Assembly (NCBI GenBank): GCA_036346255.1
Contig: CM070620.1
Coordinates: 16,542,671 to 16,606,670, forward strand
Source of the DNA: Ampelocalamus luodianensis
Taxonomy: Eukaryota > Streptophyta > Magnoliopsida > Poales > Poaceae
Length of the DNA: 64,000 nucleotides
Direction of reading: 5' to 3'
The translations under genes were made by a program, and so were the position numbers. Below, piece by piece: positions 12,691 through 23,700 of this stretch (position 1 is the first letter of the stretch; the number at the start of each line of letters is the position of its first letter). Below the pieces are notes generated by a model. It made no database searches and was not told the DNA's origin. It worked only from the letters and a program-made list of their open reading frames with translations.

Positions 12691-13124
12691 TGATAGAACA
12701 AGCAGATTTTGTATGCGGTTATTGCAACACCCAATCAATAATCGTAAATTGAAAACATACCAGATTATACGAGTAGTAGATGAACAATTGCTTTGTCTAC
12801 CTAGGTTATGTCTTTTCCATCTAGTGGTAAGCCACAAGTTCTAATTACTAATGGGATAGGTGGTATGGCACGAGTTACCCTGATGAAAGGATTTGACCTT
12901 TATTTATAGCCTTTAGCATAGAATCATATCCCGGCCCATCAATAGAGATAGATTCCAAATAGGTATCTACATAGATTTAAAATCCAAGTCCATAATTTCC
13001 TTAATAGATGCTCAGGCTCTTAATAATTTTAATTTAATCATTTTTGTTATTTGAGTCAACCAAAATAGATAGCTTATATTTATTTAAACTAATGTAGGTC
13101 CACGTAATGAAAATTAATCCAACA
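12691..13124 (-). repeat. 5' LTR (434 bp) of the minus-strand gypsy element
   Basis: On the minus strand it starts TGTTGGATTAATTTTC (13124) and ends GTTCTATCA (12691), i.e. TG...CA, followed directly by the primer site. A TATA box (minus GCTATAAATA, 12910-12901) sits near the middle, as expected for an LTR promoter. The right boundary is chosen from the TG...CA rule and not from a second LTR copy. Confidence 0.6.
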
Positions 13125-13511
13125 GTTTGGCCCTACAATAAACTTTGACATGAGATCAATGTTTTCATCTACTAATGTAAGTGCTTAACTATAAGTTTTA
13201 CTCAGTATTTCATTAGATCAACATCGGATAGCATTAAGTCTTCCCGATCTGATCCGATTACAGAAAGAGAAAATTAAGCACAGTACTCACCTGTACTTTC
13301 TAAGCAAACAGATATTCCCTCATCTACTTTTATTTTGACAAAATACTCCCTACACTTTTTAAGTTTGTGCAATCTCCACTCTTGAAATTGTTGATTGGGG
13401 CGGTTACACTTGAAAAATGTAGAAAATGGGAGATACAGTATTGCCTTTTGCACGATGGAAAAGTACACATGCAAGTTTCTTGATTTTTGTCTACTGCATT
13501 TTTGAAGAGTA
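13125..13511. other. Intergenic gap between two retrotransposons
   Basis: AT-rich sequence with no usable reading frame. It contains ATACTCCCTACACTTTTTAA, which recalls the ends of some grass MITEs, but no matching inverted end was found. Confidence 0.5.
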
Positions 13512-13516
13512 TTTTG

Positions 13517-14549
13517 TGTTGGATTTAATATGGGCTAGGCCCAACTTTAATCCTAATTAAATCTGGAAAATCCCAAAGGCCCATGTGCATGTGCTAAACC
13601 TTTTAGTCCCATATGGAGAGTTAAAGGGAGTTACACCAATTTATAAGGTGGGCGTGGGAGTCCTCTTGTGGAATTGGAGAGCCAATACACGCGCGCGCTC
13701 GCTTCGCCTCGCCTCGCCGGCCAGAGCCGTGCCGCGTGCCGTCTTGCCGTGCCGTCGCGTGCGTGTGCGCGTGCGTGTCTTGCGCGATACCGCAGCGTGT
13801 CGAATGCGTCGCGGCGTTTTCTTTATCTATTCGAAAATCGAACGCACCGACTTCGCAATAAGCGGTGGCAATAATTGCGGTTTACGGTCTCTTCATTTTG
13901 GCGACCGTTTACGGCCTCTTGACTAAGCGATGCAGCTGCTGTTACTAGTGAGTAATGGTGGTGTTTTAAGTGCGGTTGTTATATATAGTCATTATCGGAG
14001 CAGTGAGGTTCTCAATTCTCTCCACGAAAGACACCACGGTTCTTTGTTGTTGTCTCCGCGATCTCCATCCGGCAAGCGCGTGTCGATCGCACCGAGAAGC
14101 GAGCCTCGGAACCCTCGTCCTTGAAGGCTTGCACGAGCAAGGGCGAATAAGGTTTTAGGGGCGTTCGCGCGGCGCTCGCTACTTCCTCTCCATTCGACTC
14201 TGCTCTCGCCTACAACCGTCGACTACTACCGCGGCGTCCATTGCACGATTACTTACCACTACGCAATGACAAGCGGCGATCTCACAAAGACTCATTGCCG
14301 CTTCTTCCCTCTGCTGCTCCTTCCACTTGGATCGGGTATGTCTATTTCATATGTATTTCTTGGTTAGTAATATTACTAGTTGTTACCTCGAACATTTGTG
14401 CGGATATGCTAGTTTACGTTAAATGCGGATATTAGTATGTCTATAGTGTTCTTGCTTACTTGCTTTGTGAAAGTGGCTAGAATATTCATCATGTTTTATC
14501 TACTATATTTACGGATTAAAGTAATTGAAAAATGCTCTTATTCTCAACA
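13517..14549 (+). repeat. Copia 5' LTR (1033 bp)
   Basis: Starts TGTTGGATTTAATATGGGC and ends TTCTCAACA. A TATA box (TATATATAG) is at 13980-13988. Compared with the 3' LTR it has many single-base changes and indels; the 3' copy carries extra bases near 19295-19400, including a second CTTACTAGTGAGTAATGG-like unit. Short ORFs inside are chance. Confidence 0.9.
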
Positions 14550-14589
14550 ATCCAAAACCTTATTGTAATAGGCATTTTTCATCAATCGG

Positions 14590-17500
14590 CTTTCTTCTTT
14601 GCGCTTAAGCCCTCTCAATTCGATGGTGCGAATTATAAGAGGTGGCGCACCAAGATGGTGCTTTGGCTAAGCGCCATGAACGTTTTCATGTGGCAAAAGG
14701 CAAGCTGAAGGAACACTTACTCACGAGCAGAGCAAGCGTTGAGGTGCGATAACCTTTTAAAGGTGCCGTGATCGGCGTTCTTGGTGAGAGTTAGTTGATG
14801 CATACATGGTGATTACAAATGGGAAAGATATGTGGGATGCACTCGAGGCCAAGTTTGGGGTTTGGATGCGAGCGATGGAATATCTCATGGAGCAATACCA
14901 TGACTATAGAATGGTTGATGACCGTTACGTAGTTGAGCTTGAGCTCATGAGATACAATCCATGGCCAAAGAACTTGAGCATTTCAAGTGTGTGTTCTGGA
15001 CAAGTTTGTCGCGGGAGGCATTATTGCCAAGCTTCCTCCTTCGGGAGGAATTTTGCTACTTCTACGAAACACAAGAGACAAGAGTTTTCTGTTGAAAATC
15101 TCATTGGGTCTCTTGATGTTGAAGAAAAAGGCAAGAGCAAAAGATACACACACTAGAGGAAATGAGGACATTCTAGTGCCAATGTGGTGCGAGAAAAGAA
15201 TGGCCAAGCTCAAAAGTTCAAAGGCAAAAACAAGACTGCACAAACAACAAGCTTTAAAAAGAAGAAGAAGAGCACAAAGGATGGCCTTTGCTTTGTGTGT
15301 GCGAATCGGTCATTGGGCCAAGGATTGCGATCAACGCAAGGGTGTGAAGAATCGGCAGGGGCGAAATTCCAAGTCCGCCAATGTTGTTGTTGGTACTCTT
15401 GAGGCAGGAACTTGAGGTATGGTAATTTACCTCTTTTTTTCCGTATGTCAATCTACCGATTGGTGGATAGACACATGGTGCTAATATACATGTGTGTGCT
15501 GATATTTCATTGTTTTCTTCTTACGAGTCACTCGGGATTCAGCCGTTCTAATGGGGAGCAGTCACATGCCACTTGTTCATGGTGTTGTACGGTCGATCGA
15601 AGTTTACTTCGGAAAGATTGTGCAAGCGAAGAACGTGCATCATGTGCCATCCATCAATAAGAATCTCGTGAGCGGATCTCTTACGTGTAGAGATGGCTTT
15701 AGGCGGTATTTGAGTCCAATAAATTTGTAATGTCCAAATGTGGACAATTTGTTGGTAAAGGCTATGTGTGCGGAGGCTTGTTCCGCCTATCTCTTTGATT
15801 TGTGTAATAATGTTGTGAATCATATTTTGGTGGTAATGAGACTACTATTTGGCATTCACGACTTTGTCACATAAATTTTGGTTGCATGACGCAGATTGCT
15901 TGATTTAGAGTTAATCCCAAATTCACCCTTGCCAAAGGTTCTAAATGTCAAGTTTGTGTGCAATCAAAGCGACCTCGTAAGCCTCATAAGGCGCGGAGAT
16001 AAGAAACTTGGCACCATTAGAACTCATACATTCAGATCTGTGTGAGATGAATGGTGTGTTGACAAAAGGTGGTAGAGATATTTCATGACTTTGATTGATG
16101 ATTCCACGAGGTTACTCGCTATGTGTATCTTTTAAAAACTAAAGATGAAGCTTTTCACTACTTTAAAATCTATAAGGCGGCGAGAACCAACTTGAAAAGA
16201 AAATCAAAGGGTTAGGTCGATCGTGGCGTAGTACTTTTCTAATGAGTTCAATTTATTCTGTGAGGAACATGGTATAATCCATGAGAGGGCGCCTCCTATT
16301 CACCCGATCAAATGGGATTGCGAAAGAAAGAACCGTACTCTAACCGATTTGGTTAACGCCATGCTAGACACATCGGTCTTTCCAAGGCATGGTGGGGAGG
16401 CTATATTGACTTCATGTCATGTCCTAAATAGGGTTCCCACAAAGAATAAAGAGATAACTCCATTTGAACAATGGGAGAAGAAAAGACTATCACTTTCATA
16501 CTTGCGCACTTGGGGTTGTTTGGCGAAAGTCAACGTGCCAATTTCCAAAAGCGTAAGCTTGGACCAAAACCGTGGATTGCGTCTTTTAGGCTATGCTCAC
16601 CATAGCGTTGGATATAGATTTTTAGTGGTGAAATCGGGTACTGACGTGCATGTCGGTACAATTATGGAGTCCAGAGATGCTACTTTCTTTGAGGATATTT
16701 TTCCGATGAAAGATATGCCTAGTTTATCGAGTCGGAGCACGATACAACTCCAGAACCTGCCATTCCAATGGAATATTTTGAGCAAACCCGATCAAATTCT
16801 GCGGAGGAAGACAATGAAACTACGAGGAAGAGTAAAAGACAAAGGACTGCAAAGTCTTTTGGTTCTTATTTCATTGTGTACCTTGTGGATGATACTCCAA
16901 GTACCATTTACGAAGCATATGCTTCTCCGGATCACGGAATCTTGGAAGGAAGCGATCCAGTGAAATGGATTCCATTATCTCTAATGGAACTTGGGAGATC
17001 ACTGGCGTCCTTATGGTTGTAAACACAGTAGGATGTAAGTGGGTGTTCAAAAAGAAGCTTAGGCCCGATGGTACTATCGAGAAGTATAAGGCACGGCTTG
17101 TGGCCAGGGTTATACCCAAAGGAAGGCGAAGATTTCTTTGATACTTATTCACTGTGGCTAGATTGACCACTATTCGAGTACTACTATCTCTGTTTTGCCT
17201 CACACGGTCTTCTCATTCATCGGATGGATGTTAAGACGGCTTTTCTAAATGGAGAGTTGGGCGAGGAAATTTACATGGAACAACCGGATGGATTTGTAGT
17301 AAATGGTCAAGAAGGAAAGGTGTGCAAGTTGTTGAAATCTTTGTATGGTCTTAAACAAGCACCTAAGCGGTGGCATGAAAAATTCGACAGACCTTAACAT
17401 CTGCAGAGCTTTATTGTAAATGAAGTGACGGATGTGTGTGTTATCGCCATGGTGGGGCGAGGAGTCATTCTATGTCGTATGTTGATGACATATCGATCTT

Positions 17501-18400
17501 TGGGACCAACCTTAATGTGATTAAGGAGGTCAAGGATTTCTTGTCTCGAATTTTGAGATGAAAGATGCAGGAGTAGGCGATGTTATCTTGAACATCAAGT
17601 CATTGAGAGGTGATGATGGTGGGATTACATTGTTGCAATCTCATTATGTGGAAAAGGTTACGAGTCGTTTTGGTTATAGCGATCGCAAACCTTCTCCAAC
17701 ACCTTATGATCCTAGCGTGTTGCTTAGGAAGAATCGGAGAATAGCCAGAGACCAATTGAGATATTCTCGATAATTGGTTCACTTATGTATTTAGCTAAGC
17801 GGTACGGGCGACATCTCGTTTCTTTGTGAGCAAACTAAGCCGGTTTGTTTCTAATCAGGAGATGATCATTGGCATGCTCTTGAGAGGGTAATGCGCTATC
17901 TAAAGGGTAATATGAGTTATGGCATTCACTATCTTTGGGTACCTAGGGTACTAGAATGTTATAGTGATTCAAACTGGATATCGATCTTGATGAGATTAAG
18001 GCCACAAGTGGATATGTCTTCACACTTGGAGGTGGCGCCTGTTTCATGGAAGTCTTGCAAGCGAGACCATCTTAACGAGGTCAACAATGGAAGCGTAACT
18101 CACGGCATTAGATATCATCGCTGTTGAAGCCGAATGGCCGTGAGCTCTTGATGGACTGCGGTGGTTGATAAACCGAGTGCAGCTATTCGATGGCTTGTGA
18201 CAATCGATGTGATCGTCAAGGTGAACAGTTCTAAGGATAATATGAAATCATCAAGACATGTGAAGAGAAGATGAAATGCACGGAAAATGAGAAACTCGGA
18301 GTAATAGCTTTGGATTATATCCAAACACTAAGAATCGCGAATCCCTTCACAAAGGGTTTATCACGGAATGTGATAGACAATGCATCAAGGAGATGGGTTT
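14590..18400 (+). pseudogene. Copia gag-pol polyprotein, broken
   Basis: Readable blocks in order. Gag: SQFDGANYKRW and WLSAMNVFMW (14610-14690). CCHC knuckle CVRIGHWAKDC (about 15295-15330). Protease at 15455-15490, where WWIDT is followed by a one-base insertion that breaks the DTG triad. Pre-integrase zinc region (LCHINFGCM, CQVCVQSKRPRKPHKA, 15860-15995). Integrase core (ERKNRTLTDLVNAML, 16324-16370; LRTWGCLAKVNVP, 16500-16545). RT: HRMDVKTAFLNGELGEEIYM (about 17219-17278), LKSLYGLKQAPKRWHEKFD (about 17335-17392) and catalytic YVDD at 17478-17489. RNase H: MRYLKGNMSYGIHYL (17891-17935) and a CYSDSNW block. More than ten frameshifts and stops. Confidence 0.85.
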
Positions 18401-18944
18401 GAGACCCACGTGAGTTATACCATAGTGGTAACCCATCCTATATGATCGGAGATCCCGTGAAGTAGGATTAGCGAAACAAGCTTTTGGTTAATCGGGAGGA
18501 GAGTACCTTTATAGACCCACTCCATTGGAGATGCAATTCTCTCTAAATCAGTATGGTAGGTTGATTTTATCTTAATGTGTTATGTGGCTTATTTAAGCAA
18601 AGATCTTTGTCCTCTGAGCGATCTTGAAAGAACACACCTATATGAGCCCGATTGCTAGTCACGCCTATGAGATAGGGTAATCTCTAGGAAGCTCATGAAT
18701 AGGCCGAGTATGACTTATATGCTCCAACCCGCGGGATGCTGGCGACCTAGTATCGATTAAGGACTTAAGTGAAACTTATTCACACAAAACGCCAATTCAA
18801 GGCTTAGTCCATTGTGCGATTGTGGATAAGTGTAGCTTGTTCTAGATGGATGTTCAACCTTAACGGTCTCCATCGAAACACCGATATATTAAAACAATCG
18901 TGGATCAAGGAATTTGACATGTGCCCTTGGGATGCGGTGGGGAT

Positions 18945-20014
18945 TGTTGGATTTAATATGGGCTAGGCCCAACTTTAATCCTAATTAAATCTCGAAAATC
19001 CCAAAGGCCCATGTGCATGTGCTAAACCTTTTAGTCCCATATGGAGAGTTAAAGGAGTTACACCAATTTATAAGGTGGAGCGTGGGAGTCCTCTTGTGGA
19101 ATTGGAGAGAGCAATACACGCGCTGCCTTCGCCTCGCCTCGCCGCGCCGTCGTGCGTGCGTGCGCGTGCGTGTGCGTGTCTTGTAGCATACAGGCGTGTC
19201 GGTGCGTCGCGCGTTTTCTTTATCTATTCGAAAATCGAACGCACCGACTCGCAATAAGCGGTGGCAATAATTGCATTGTTTACGGTCTCTTCATTTTGCA
19301 AATTAAAAGAAACGATTGCAGATTCAAATAATGGTGGCGATAGCAATTTGCTTACTAGTGAGTAATGGCGGCCGTTTCGGCCTCTTGACTAAGCGTGAAC
19401 GTTGCGCCGTTACTAGTGAGTAATGGTATTGTTTCGTGCGGTTGTTATATATAGTCATTATACGGAGCAGTGAGGTTCTCCAATTCTCTCTGAAAGACAC
19501 CACGGTTCTTTGTTCTTGTCTCGGCGATCTCCATCCGGCAAGCGCGTGTACGATCGCGCCGGAGAGCGAGCCTCGGAACCCTCGTCCTTGAAGGCTTGCA
19601 CGAGCAAGGGCGAATAAGGTTTTGGGGGCGTTCGCGCGGCGCTCACGCTTCCTCTCCATTCGACTCTGCTACGTCTACAACCGTCGACTACTACCGCGGC
19701 GTCCACCGCACGACTACTTACCACTACACAATGACAAACGACGATCTCACAAAGACTCGGTGTCGCTTCTTCCCTCATGCTGCTCCTTCCACCGGATCGG
19801 GTATGTCTATTTCATATGTATTTCTTGGTTAGTAATATTACTAGTTGTTACCTTGAACACCGTGATAGATATGCTAGTTTCGTTAAATGCGGATATTAGT
19901 ATGTCTATAGTGTTCTTGCTTACTTGCTTTGTGAAAGTGGCTAGAATATTCATCATGTTTTATCTACTATATTTCTGGATTAAAGTAATTCGAAAAATGC
20001 TCTTATTCTCAGCA
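18945..20014 (+). repeat. Copia 3' LTR (1070 bp)
   Basis: Starts TGTTGGATTTAATATGGGC, ends TTCTCAGCA, and is followed by the TTTTG duplication. TATA box TATATATAG at 19446-19454. Confidence 0.9.
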
Positions 20015-20019
20015 TTTTG

Positions 20020-21202
20020 TTTGGTGATGCTTTAAATCGGTGGCATGTGCTGCAACAGTTACGTGCTAGATGTACACGTGAGTGAGGAGGGGGATAAGGT
20101 AACTTTGATGTTCACTGTTAGTCCCCCGATAACCAGGAGGCGCACCAATGGTTACGGATATACAGTTTTGGGTGGTGATGCAGGAACATAATGCCATGGA
20201 GATATAATGAAGGCGGGTGCGTGGAGGCTGGGTTTCTTTGCAACTGAAGTAGGAGCACTACATTTCGGAGGGTGAGAGGCTGGAATCAGATGAGAGATGA
20301 CTGGAAGAAGCTTGTGCTGCTGATTGTTACTTCGTTAGCCTATTTTGGTGGTGGGTCTTGATGCCTTTGATGGAGCTGGCCACTGTGTTTGACATTTTTC
20401 TGTTCTTTGCTACTTCTTTGTGTTCAGAGCTTCTAACCAAGATCGGGTTGGTGTATCCTTTGTTTCCTTCCCTTTTTGAAATGTCAGTTTTCAGTTGGAT
20501 ATGTATCGTTCGGTCGTTCCGAGAACAGAAACCATACAAAACAAAAGCATGTTTCACGCAGTTTTTTCCTTTCTTATCGTGACGCGTTGCATTTCTTACA
20601 TAACACAGAAACTGGAAACAGAAGCTAGAAACGAACACACACACACACACACAAAACAGAGGCTAAGGCCTTGAATGGGAAGGCTACTTTTGGGCCCAAA
20701 ACAGGCTTAAAGAATTGGCCGAACTGGTGTGTGTAACAGAAGAAGAAAGCATCCAAATTGTCGCGGCGTCCGTGATCAGAAGCTCGTCATCCTCTCATGA
20801 ATACGAGCTTGACGTTCCCATGTTACCGACTTACTGGAGCTGCCGCGGACGGAGACGAGACCGGTGAAATCCATCTCCATTTATCGGCAGAAAGAAAGGG
20901 AACGATTGTGCTTTGCTGATTGTTTCCCGTATCCAGCTTTGATCTGGACGGGGCAACGGCGGGCTTTCGGCCAGCCTGAACAAACTTTATTGCAAATTGA
21001 AAATGTCAGGCACCTGACAAAATGTTACACTGTGTCAGGGAAGGTAAAAACGGGGAAAATTACATCAGGGACAGTGAAGCAGTCGGTTCCCCCAAGAAAG
21101 TAAAAGATCCTGGTAGCGCGGCATCTATGCGCCCATAGCAGCAAGTCTTTATGGTCGAAGATTTCACGAGCATGACCTGAGACTTGAATACCTTATGTCG
21201 TT
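20020..21202. other. Unassigned stretch downstream of the LRR gene
   Basis: Single-copy-looking sequence with a short (AC)n run near 20637-20652. The open frames (20358-20582 plus, 20327-20650 minus) show no domain, and they overlap on opposite strands. It could hold distal 3' sequence of the LRR gene or a decayed gene; nothing firm was seen. Confidence 0.4.
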
Positions 21203-21480
21203 TTAGGGTACATATAATAGTGTGATGTTAGTTGTTTGTAAGACTTGATAAATAAGACATTAGATGATATAGATGAGAGAGAGTGAGCATAGAAATTAAA
21301 TTATCTCTCATACATGAGTTGGTCAGAATGCGAGAAATAAGACATATTATACATGAAAGAGTTGTTTATAGAGATATGTAAAAAGACAACTTATTATAAA
21401 AGCTGTCTTTAGTGCTATTTATAGATGATATGAAGATGTACTATAGATAACAATTATCTATACCATTATACATGCTCTTA
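21203..21480. mobile_element. Tourist-type (PIF/Harbinger-like) MITE, 272 bp
   Basis: Imperfect terminal inverted repeats: GGGTACATATAATAGT at 21206 against the reverse complement of the end at 21477 (GAGCATGTATAATGGT), 11 of 16 matching. TTA duplications are at 21203-21205 and 21478-21480. No coding capacity, AT-rich inside. Its ends resemble the MITE at 28649-28993. It lies about 470 bp past the stop codon of the LRR gene. Confidence 0.7.
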
Positions 21481-21952
21481 GATGATCGAAGATCTTGGCG
21501 TTTCGGCACTTCCAGATGTTCCACAAGACAGGTAAGGATGGTATCCGGACCTTGGCGGGAAGTGCCCCAAAGGCGAAGCTGGAGATTCCAAAGAAGTTCC
21601 GGCTCGGAGGCAAGGCACGCTGCAGAAGTTCTCGCAGGATTCCAAGCGCCTCCCAGATTGAACAGGCTCAATTTGATTTGGTACTCCATTTTGCTTTTAG
21701 ATGAACATGGCATGTCCAGTTACATTTTTTTTTAAAATGGAATCTGTCATTCCAGGTTATAAAATTATCCAAAGTCCCCGACAGAACTGCAAAAGGCCTG
21801 AGTTTATAAACGGTTATATGTATTATTATTTTTGGTAAAACCGTTCAAGCGAGCTACAAGTTTGATCATACAATTTCTTTTTGATAACCTCGAAAGTCTT
21901 TAACTGAAACGGTAGAAACGATAACGCATTATCTACAGCGAAGGCATCTCTA

Positions 21953-23239
21953 CTAGGCAGCACTCATGGATCGCACTTGGGACAGATGGCATGGTTCTTC
22001 TGCAGGGCCTTGGCAGAAGAAGAACTTATGCGGACACCTCAGCAAGCAGTTGTCTGCCAAGCTCACCGCCGCACTGCCTTCCTTCAGCTGCCGCATCTGA
22101 CTCGGCAGGGCTCCACAGAGAAAGTTCCCTTGCAGCATCAGCCTGGCGAATGGCACCCACTTCTCCGTGGCCTCCTCCGCCGCGACACGAACGGCGTACT
22201 GGCTCGGTATGCCTCCGGTGAACCGGTTCCGGTCAAGCCCGACCGATGCGAGCCGCGGCATCGTCCCGAAGCATCCGGGCAACCGCCCCGTGAGCCTGTT
22301 GCCGCTGAGGTCCAGCTCGACGAGTTGGCTGGACGCGCCGCCTTCGGGCGCCTCCTCGACCGTGCCGAGCTGGTTGGACCCCAGCCGCAGCTGCTGCAGC
22401 GCCGGGTGCGCGAACGCGGCGCCAGGAACCGCGCCGGTCACTGCATTGCTCGTGAGGTCCAGCACCCGCATCTCAGGGAAAGCAGCTAAAGCCGCGGCCT
22501 GCAACGACCCGGAGAGACTGTTGTTACGTGCCACGACGGACACGATCGAACTCGGCAGCCGCCCGGGAGCGTCGAAGAGCGTGCCGGAGAGCGCGTTGCC
22601 GCTCACTTCAAGGTAGGCGAGCGAGCACATCTTGTCCATCCTCGGCAGGCTCCCGGTGAGTCTGTTGTACTGCAGCTCCATCCGTGTCAGGGCGCTCAAG
22701 GACGCGACCTGCGGCGGTATCCGGCCGGAGAACGCGTTGCGGGAGAGATAAAGCTCCTGCAGCGACGACGCGGGGGTGAAGAGGGACGCTGGTATCTCGC
22801 CGGAGAAGGCGTTGCCGGAGAGATCAAGGATGCGGAGGCTCGGCGGCAGCGGCGCCCCCGCCGGGAGCGCGCCGTGGAAGCGGTTGCTGGCGAGGGAGAG
22901 GGACGCGAGGAAAGGGAGCGAGGCGAACACGGGCGCGGGGAGTGCACCGGAGTATCCGGCGGGGTCGAGGGAGACGCCGGTGACGCGGAGATGGGAGGAG
23001 TTGGGGGGCATGTAGCAGCGGAGGCCGCAGGGGAAGGCGGCGCAGGGGTCGCGGGCGAAGTCCCACGACGCGAGGCAGGAGAAGGCCGGGATGGTGGCCG
23101 CGTCCACGGCCGATTTCAGCGACGCCAGCGCGGCCCTGTCGCCCGGGAAGGTGGTCGTGGGCGCGGACGAGGCGGCCGCGTGTTGGAGCACGAGCAAGAG
23201 GAGGGGCATTGCTTGTAGGACACGAGTAGCAGTGGCCAT
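21953..23239 (-). CDS. Secreted leucine-rich repeat protein (LRR-only, no kinase), 428 aa
   Basis: Seen: an intact single-exon frame. Residues 1-24 form a signal peptide (Leu-rich core LLLLVLQ, then AAASSA). An N-terminal cap follows (GDRAALASLKSAVDA; SCLASWDFARDPC; FPCGLRC, about 33-75). Then come about 10-11 plant-type LRRs (LxxLxLSGNxxSGxIP), roughly residues 88-390, e.g. LRILDLSGNAFSGEIP and LVELDLSGNRLTGRLP, and a Cys-rich C-terminal cap (DNCLLRCPHKFFFCQ). No transmembrane or kinase segment is seen, so it is probably apoplastic or wall-associated. From memory the cap wording resembles the Arabidopsis LRR family of At3g17640/At5g66330; this is unchecked. Likely role is protein or ligand binding in signalling or defence, but that is inference. 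The start is the first Met before the signal peptide, with a TATA-like box about 115 bp upstream. The sequence is very GC-rich, typical of grass single-exon genes, unlike its AT-rich surroundings. Confidence 0.9.
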   Translation of the reverse strand: MATATRVLQAMPLLLLVLQHAAASSAPTTTFPGDRAALASLKSAVDAATIPAFSCLASWDFARDPCAAFPCGLRCYMPPNSSHLRVTGVSLDPAGYSGALPAPVFASLPFLASLSLASNRFHGALPAGAPLPPSLRILDLSGNAFSGEIPASLFTPASSLQELYLSRNAFSGRIPPQVASLSALTRMELQYNRLTGSLPRMDKMCSLAYLEVSGNALSGTLFDAPGRLPSSIVSVVARNNSLSGSLQAAALAAFPEMRVLDLTSNAVTGAVPGAAFAHPALQQLRLGSNQLGTVEEAPEGGASSQLVELDLSGNRLTGRLPGCFGTMPRLASVGLDRNRFTGGIPSQYAVRVAAEEATEKWVPFARLMLQGNFLCGALPSQMRQLKEGSAAVSLADNCLLRCPHKFFFCQGPAEEPCHLSQVRSMSAA

Positions 23240-23353
23240 TGTCGCGTTGATCGAGGAGAGGGGAGGGGAGGGGGAGGGAGGGGAGACAAGCCGTGGCGAA
23301 GTGTGTCGGCTTTGAGATCGGCGCTAAAGCCGTGGAGGTTGGTTTGTTTGGAG

Positions 23354-23366
23354 GATTTATTTATGG
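23354..23366 (-). promoter_or_regulatory. Probable TATA box of the LRR gene
   Basis: On the minus strand it reads CCATAAATAAATC, 115-127 bp before the ATG at 23239, followed by a purine/pyrimidine-biased leader (GA-rich on the plus strand, 23250-23290) as often seen in plant 5' UTRs. Confidence 0.5.
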
Positions 23367-23369
23367 TAC

Positions 23370-23700
23370 ACCCAAATTAATGTAAACCATTGAGAGTATC
23401 TATAACACTTCACATTACTTTTTACGAAGGGGTTATCGTATCAACATTTAGGTGAGGTAGAGAAGAGAAGGTAAGGTTTTTTTCTAGATGAAGAAACTAG
23501 CAAATTGTTAATAACAAAACACAAGAAACAATCAAATACTATATTGGAGACTTACTTGTTGCTTAAAAAACGTGTTTTGTGGGTCCCATTGTCTCAAAGT
23601 AAAATATCCACCGGATCACTTGTGCAGCCCAACTTCATTATTGATATGATAAATGAGCCAAAATATGTAGACCACAAAGTTGCACATCATTATTGATCAT
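23370..23700. other. Upstream flank of the LRR gene, no feature recognised
   Basis: AT-rich. It begins with GAGAGTATCTATAACACTTC (23391), which looks like a grass MITE end, but I found no convincing partner end, so no element is called. Confidence 0.4.

Larger units (their letters stand above)
9463..13124 (-). mobile_element. Ty3/gypsy retrotransposon (Reina-like), 5' part, minus strand
   Basis: Read leftward on the minus strand: 5' LTR (13124-12691), primer site (12688-12676), gag, protease and the first half of RT. It is then cut at 9463 by the Tekay-like element whose LTR ends there; the rest of pol should lie left of the window. The short LTR and the RT motif set suggest a Reina-like chromovirus, but the lineage is inferred. 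Frames are broken in gag and protease; the RT start is clean over nearly 100 codons. Confidence 0.8.
13512..20019 (+). mobile_element. Complete Ty1/copia retrotransposon with TTTTG target duplication
   Basis: Two direct LTRs (13517-14549 and 18945-20014) bound a decayed copia gag-pol in the order gag, protease, integrase, RT, RNase H. The 5-bp duplication TTTTG is identical at 13512-13516 and 20015-20019, which proves both ends. A purine tract (GGGATGCGGTGGGGA, about 18929-18943) precedes the 3' LTR. RT motifs are Tork-like by impression only. The element proper is 6498 bp. Confidence 0.92.

Noticed and set aside
13585..13926. 113-codon ORF in the copia 5' LTR
   Set aside because: The same region of the 3' LTR does not keep it open over the same length; Arg-rich chance frame in a GC-rich repeat (CGCGCG, GTGCGTGTGCG).
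20358..20582. 74-codon plus ORF resembling a hydrophobic peptide
   Set aside because: No start context, homology or partner exon; overlaps a longer frame on the other strand.
21977..22489. 170-codon plus-strand ORF and several others opposite the LRR gene
   Set aside because: Antisense shadows of a GC-rich coding sequence; no domain, and they vary with codon third-position G/C.
23391..23700. Possible MITE starting GAGAGTATCTATAACACTTC
   Set aside because: No partner inverted end or target duplication could be found.
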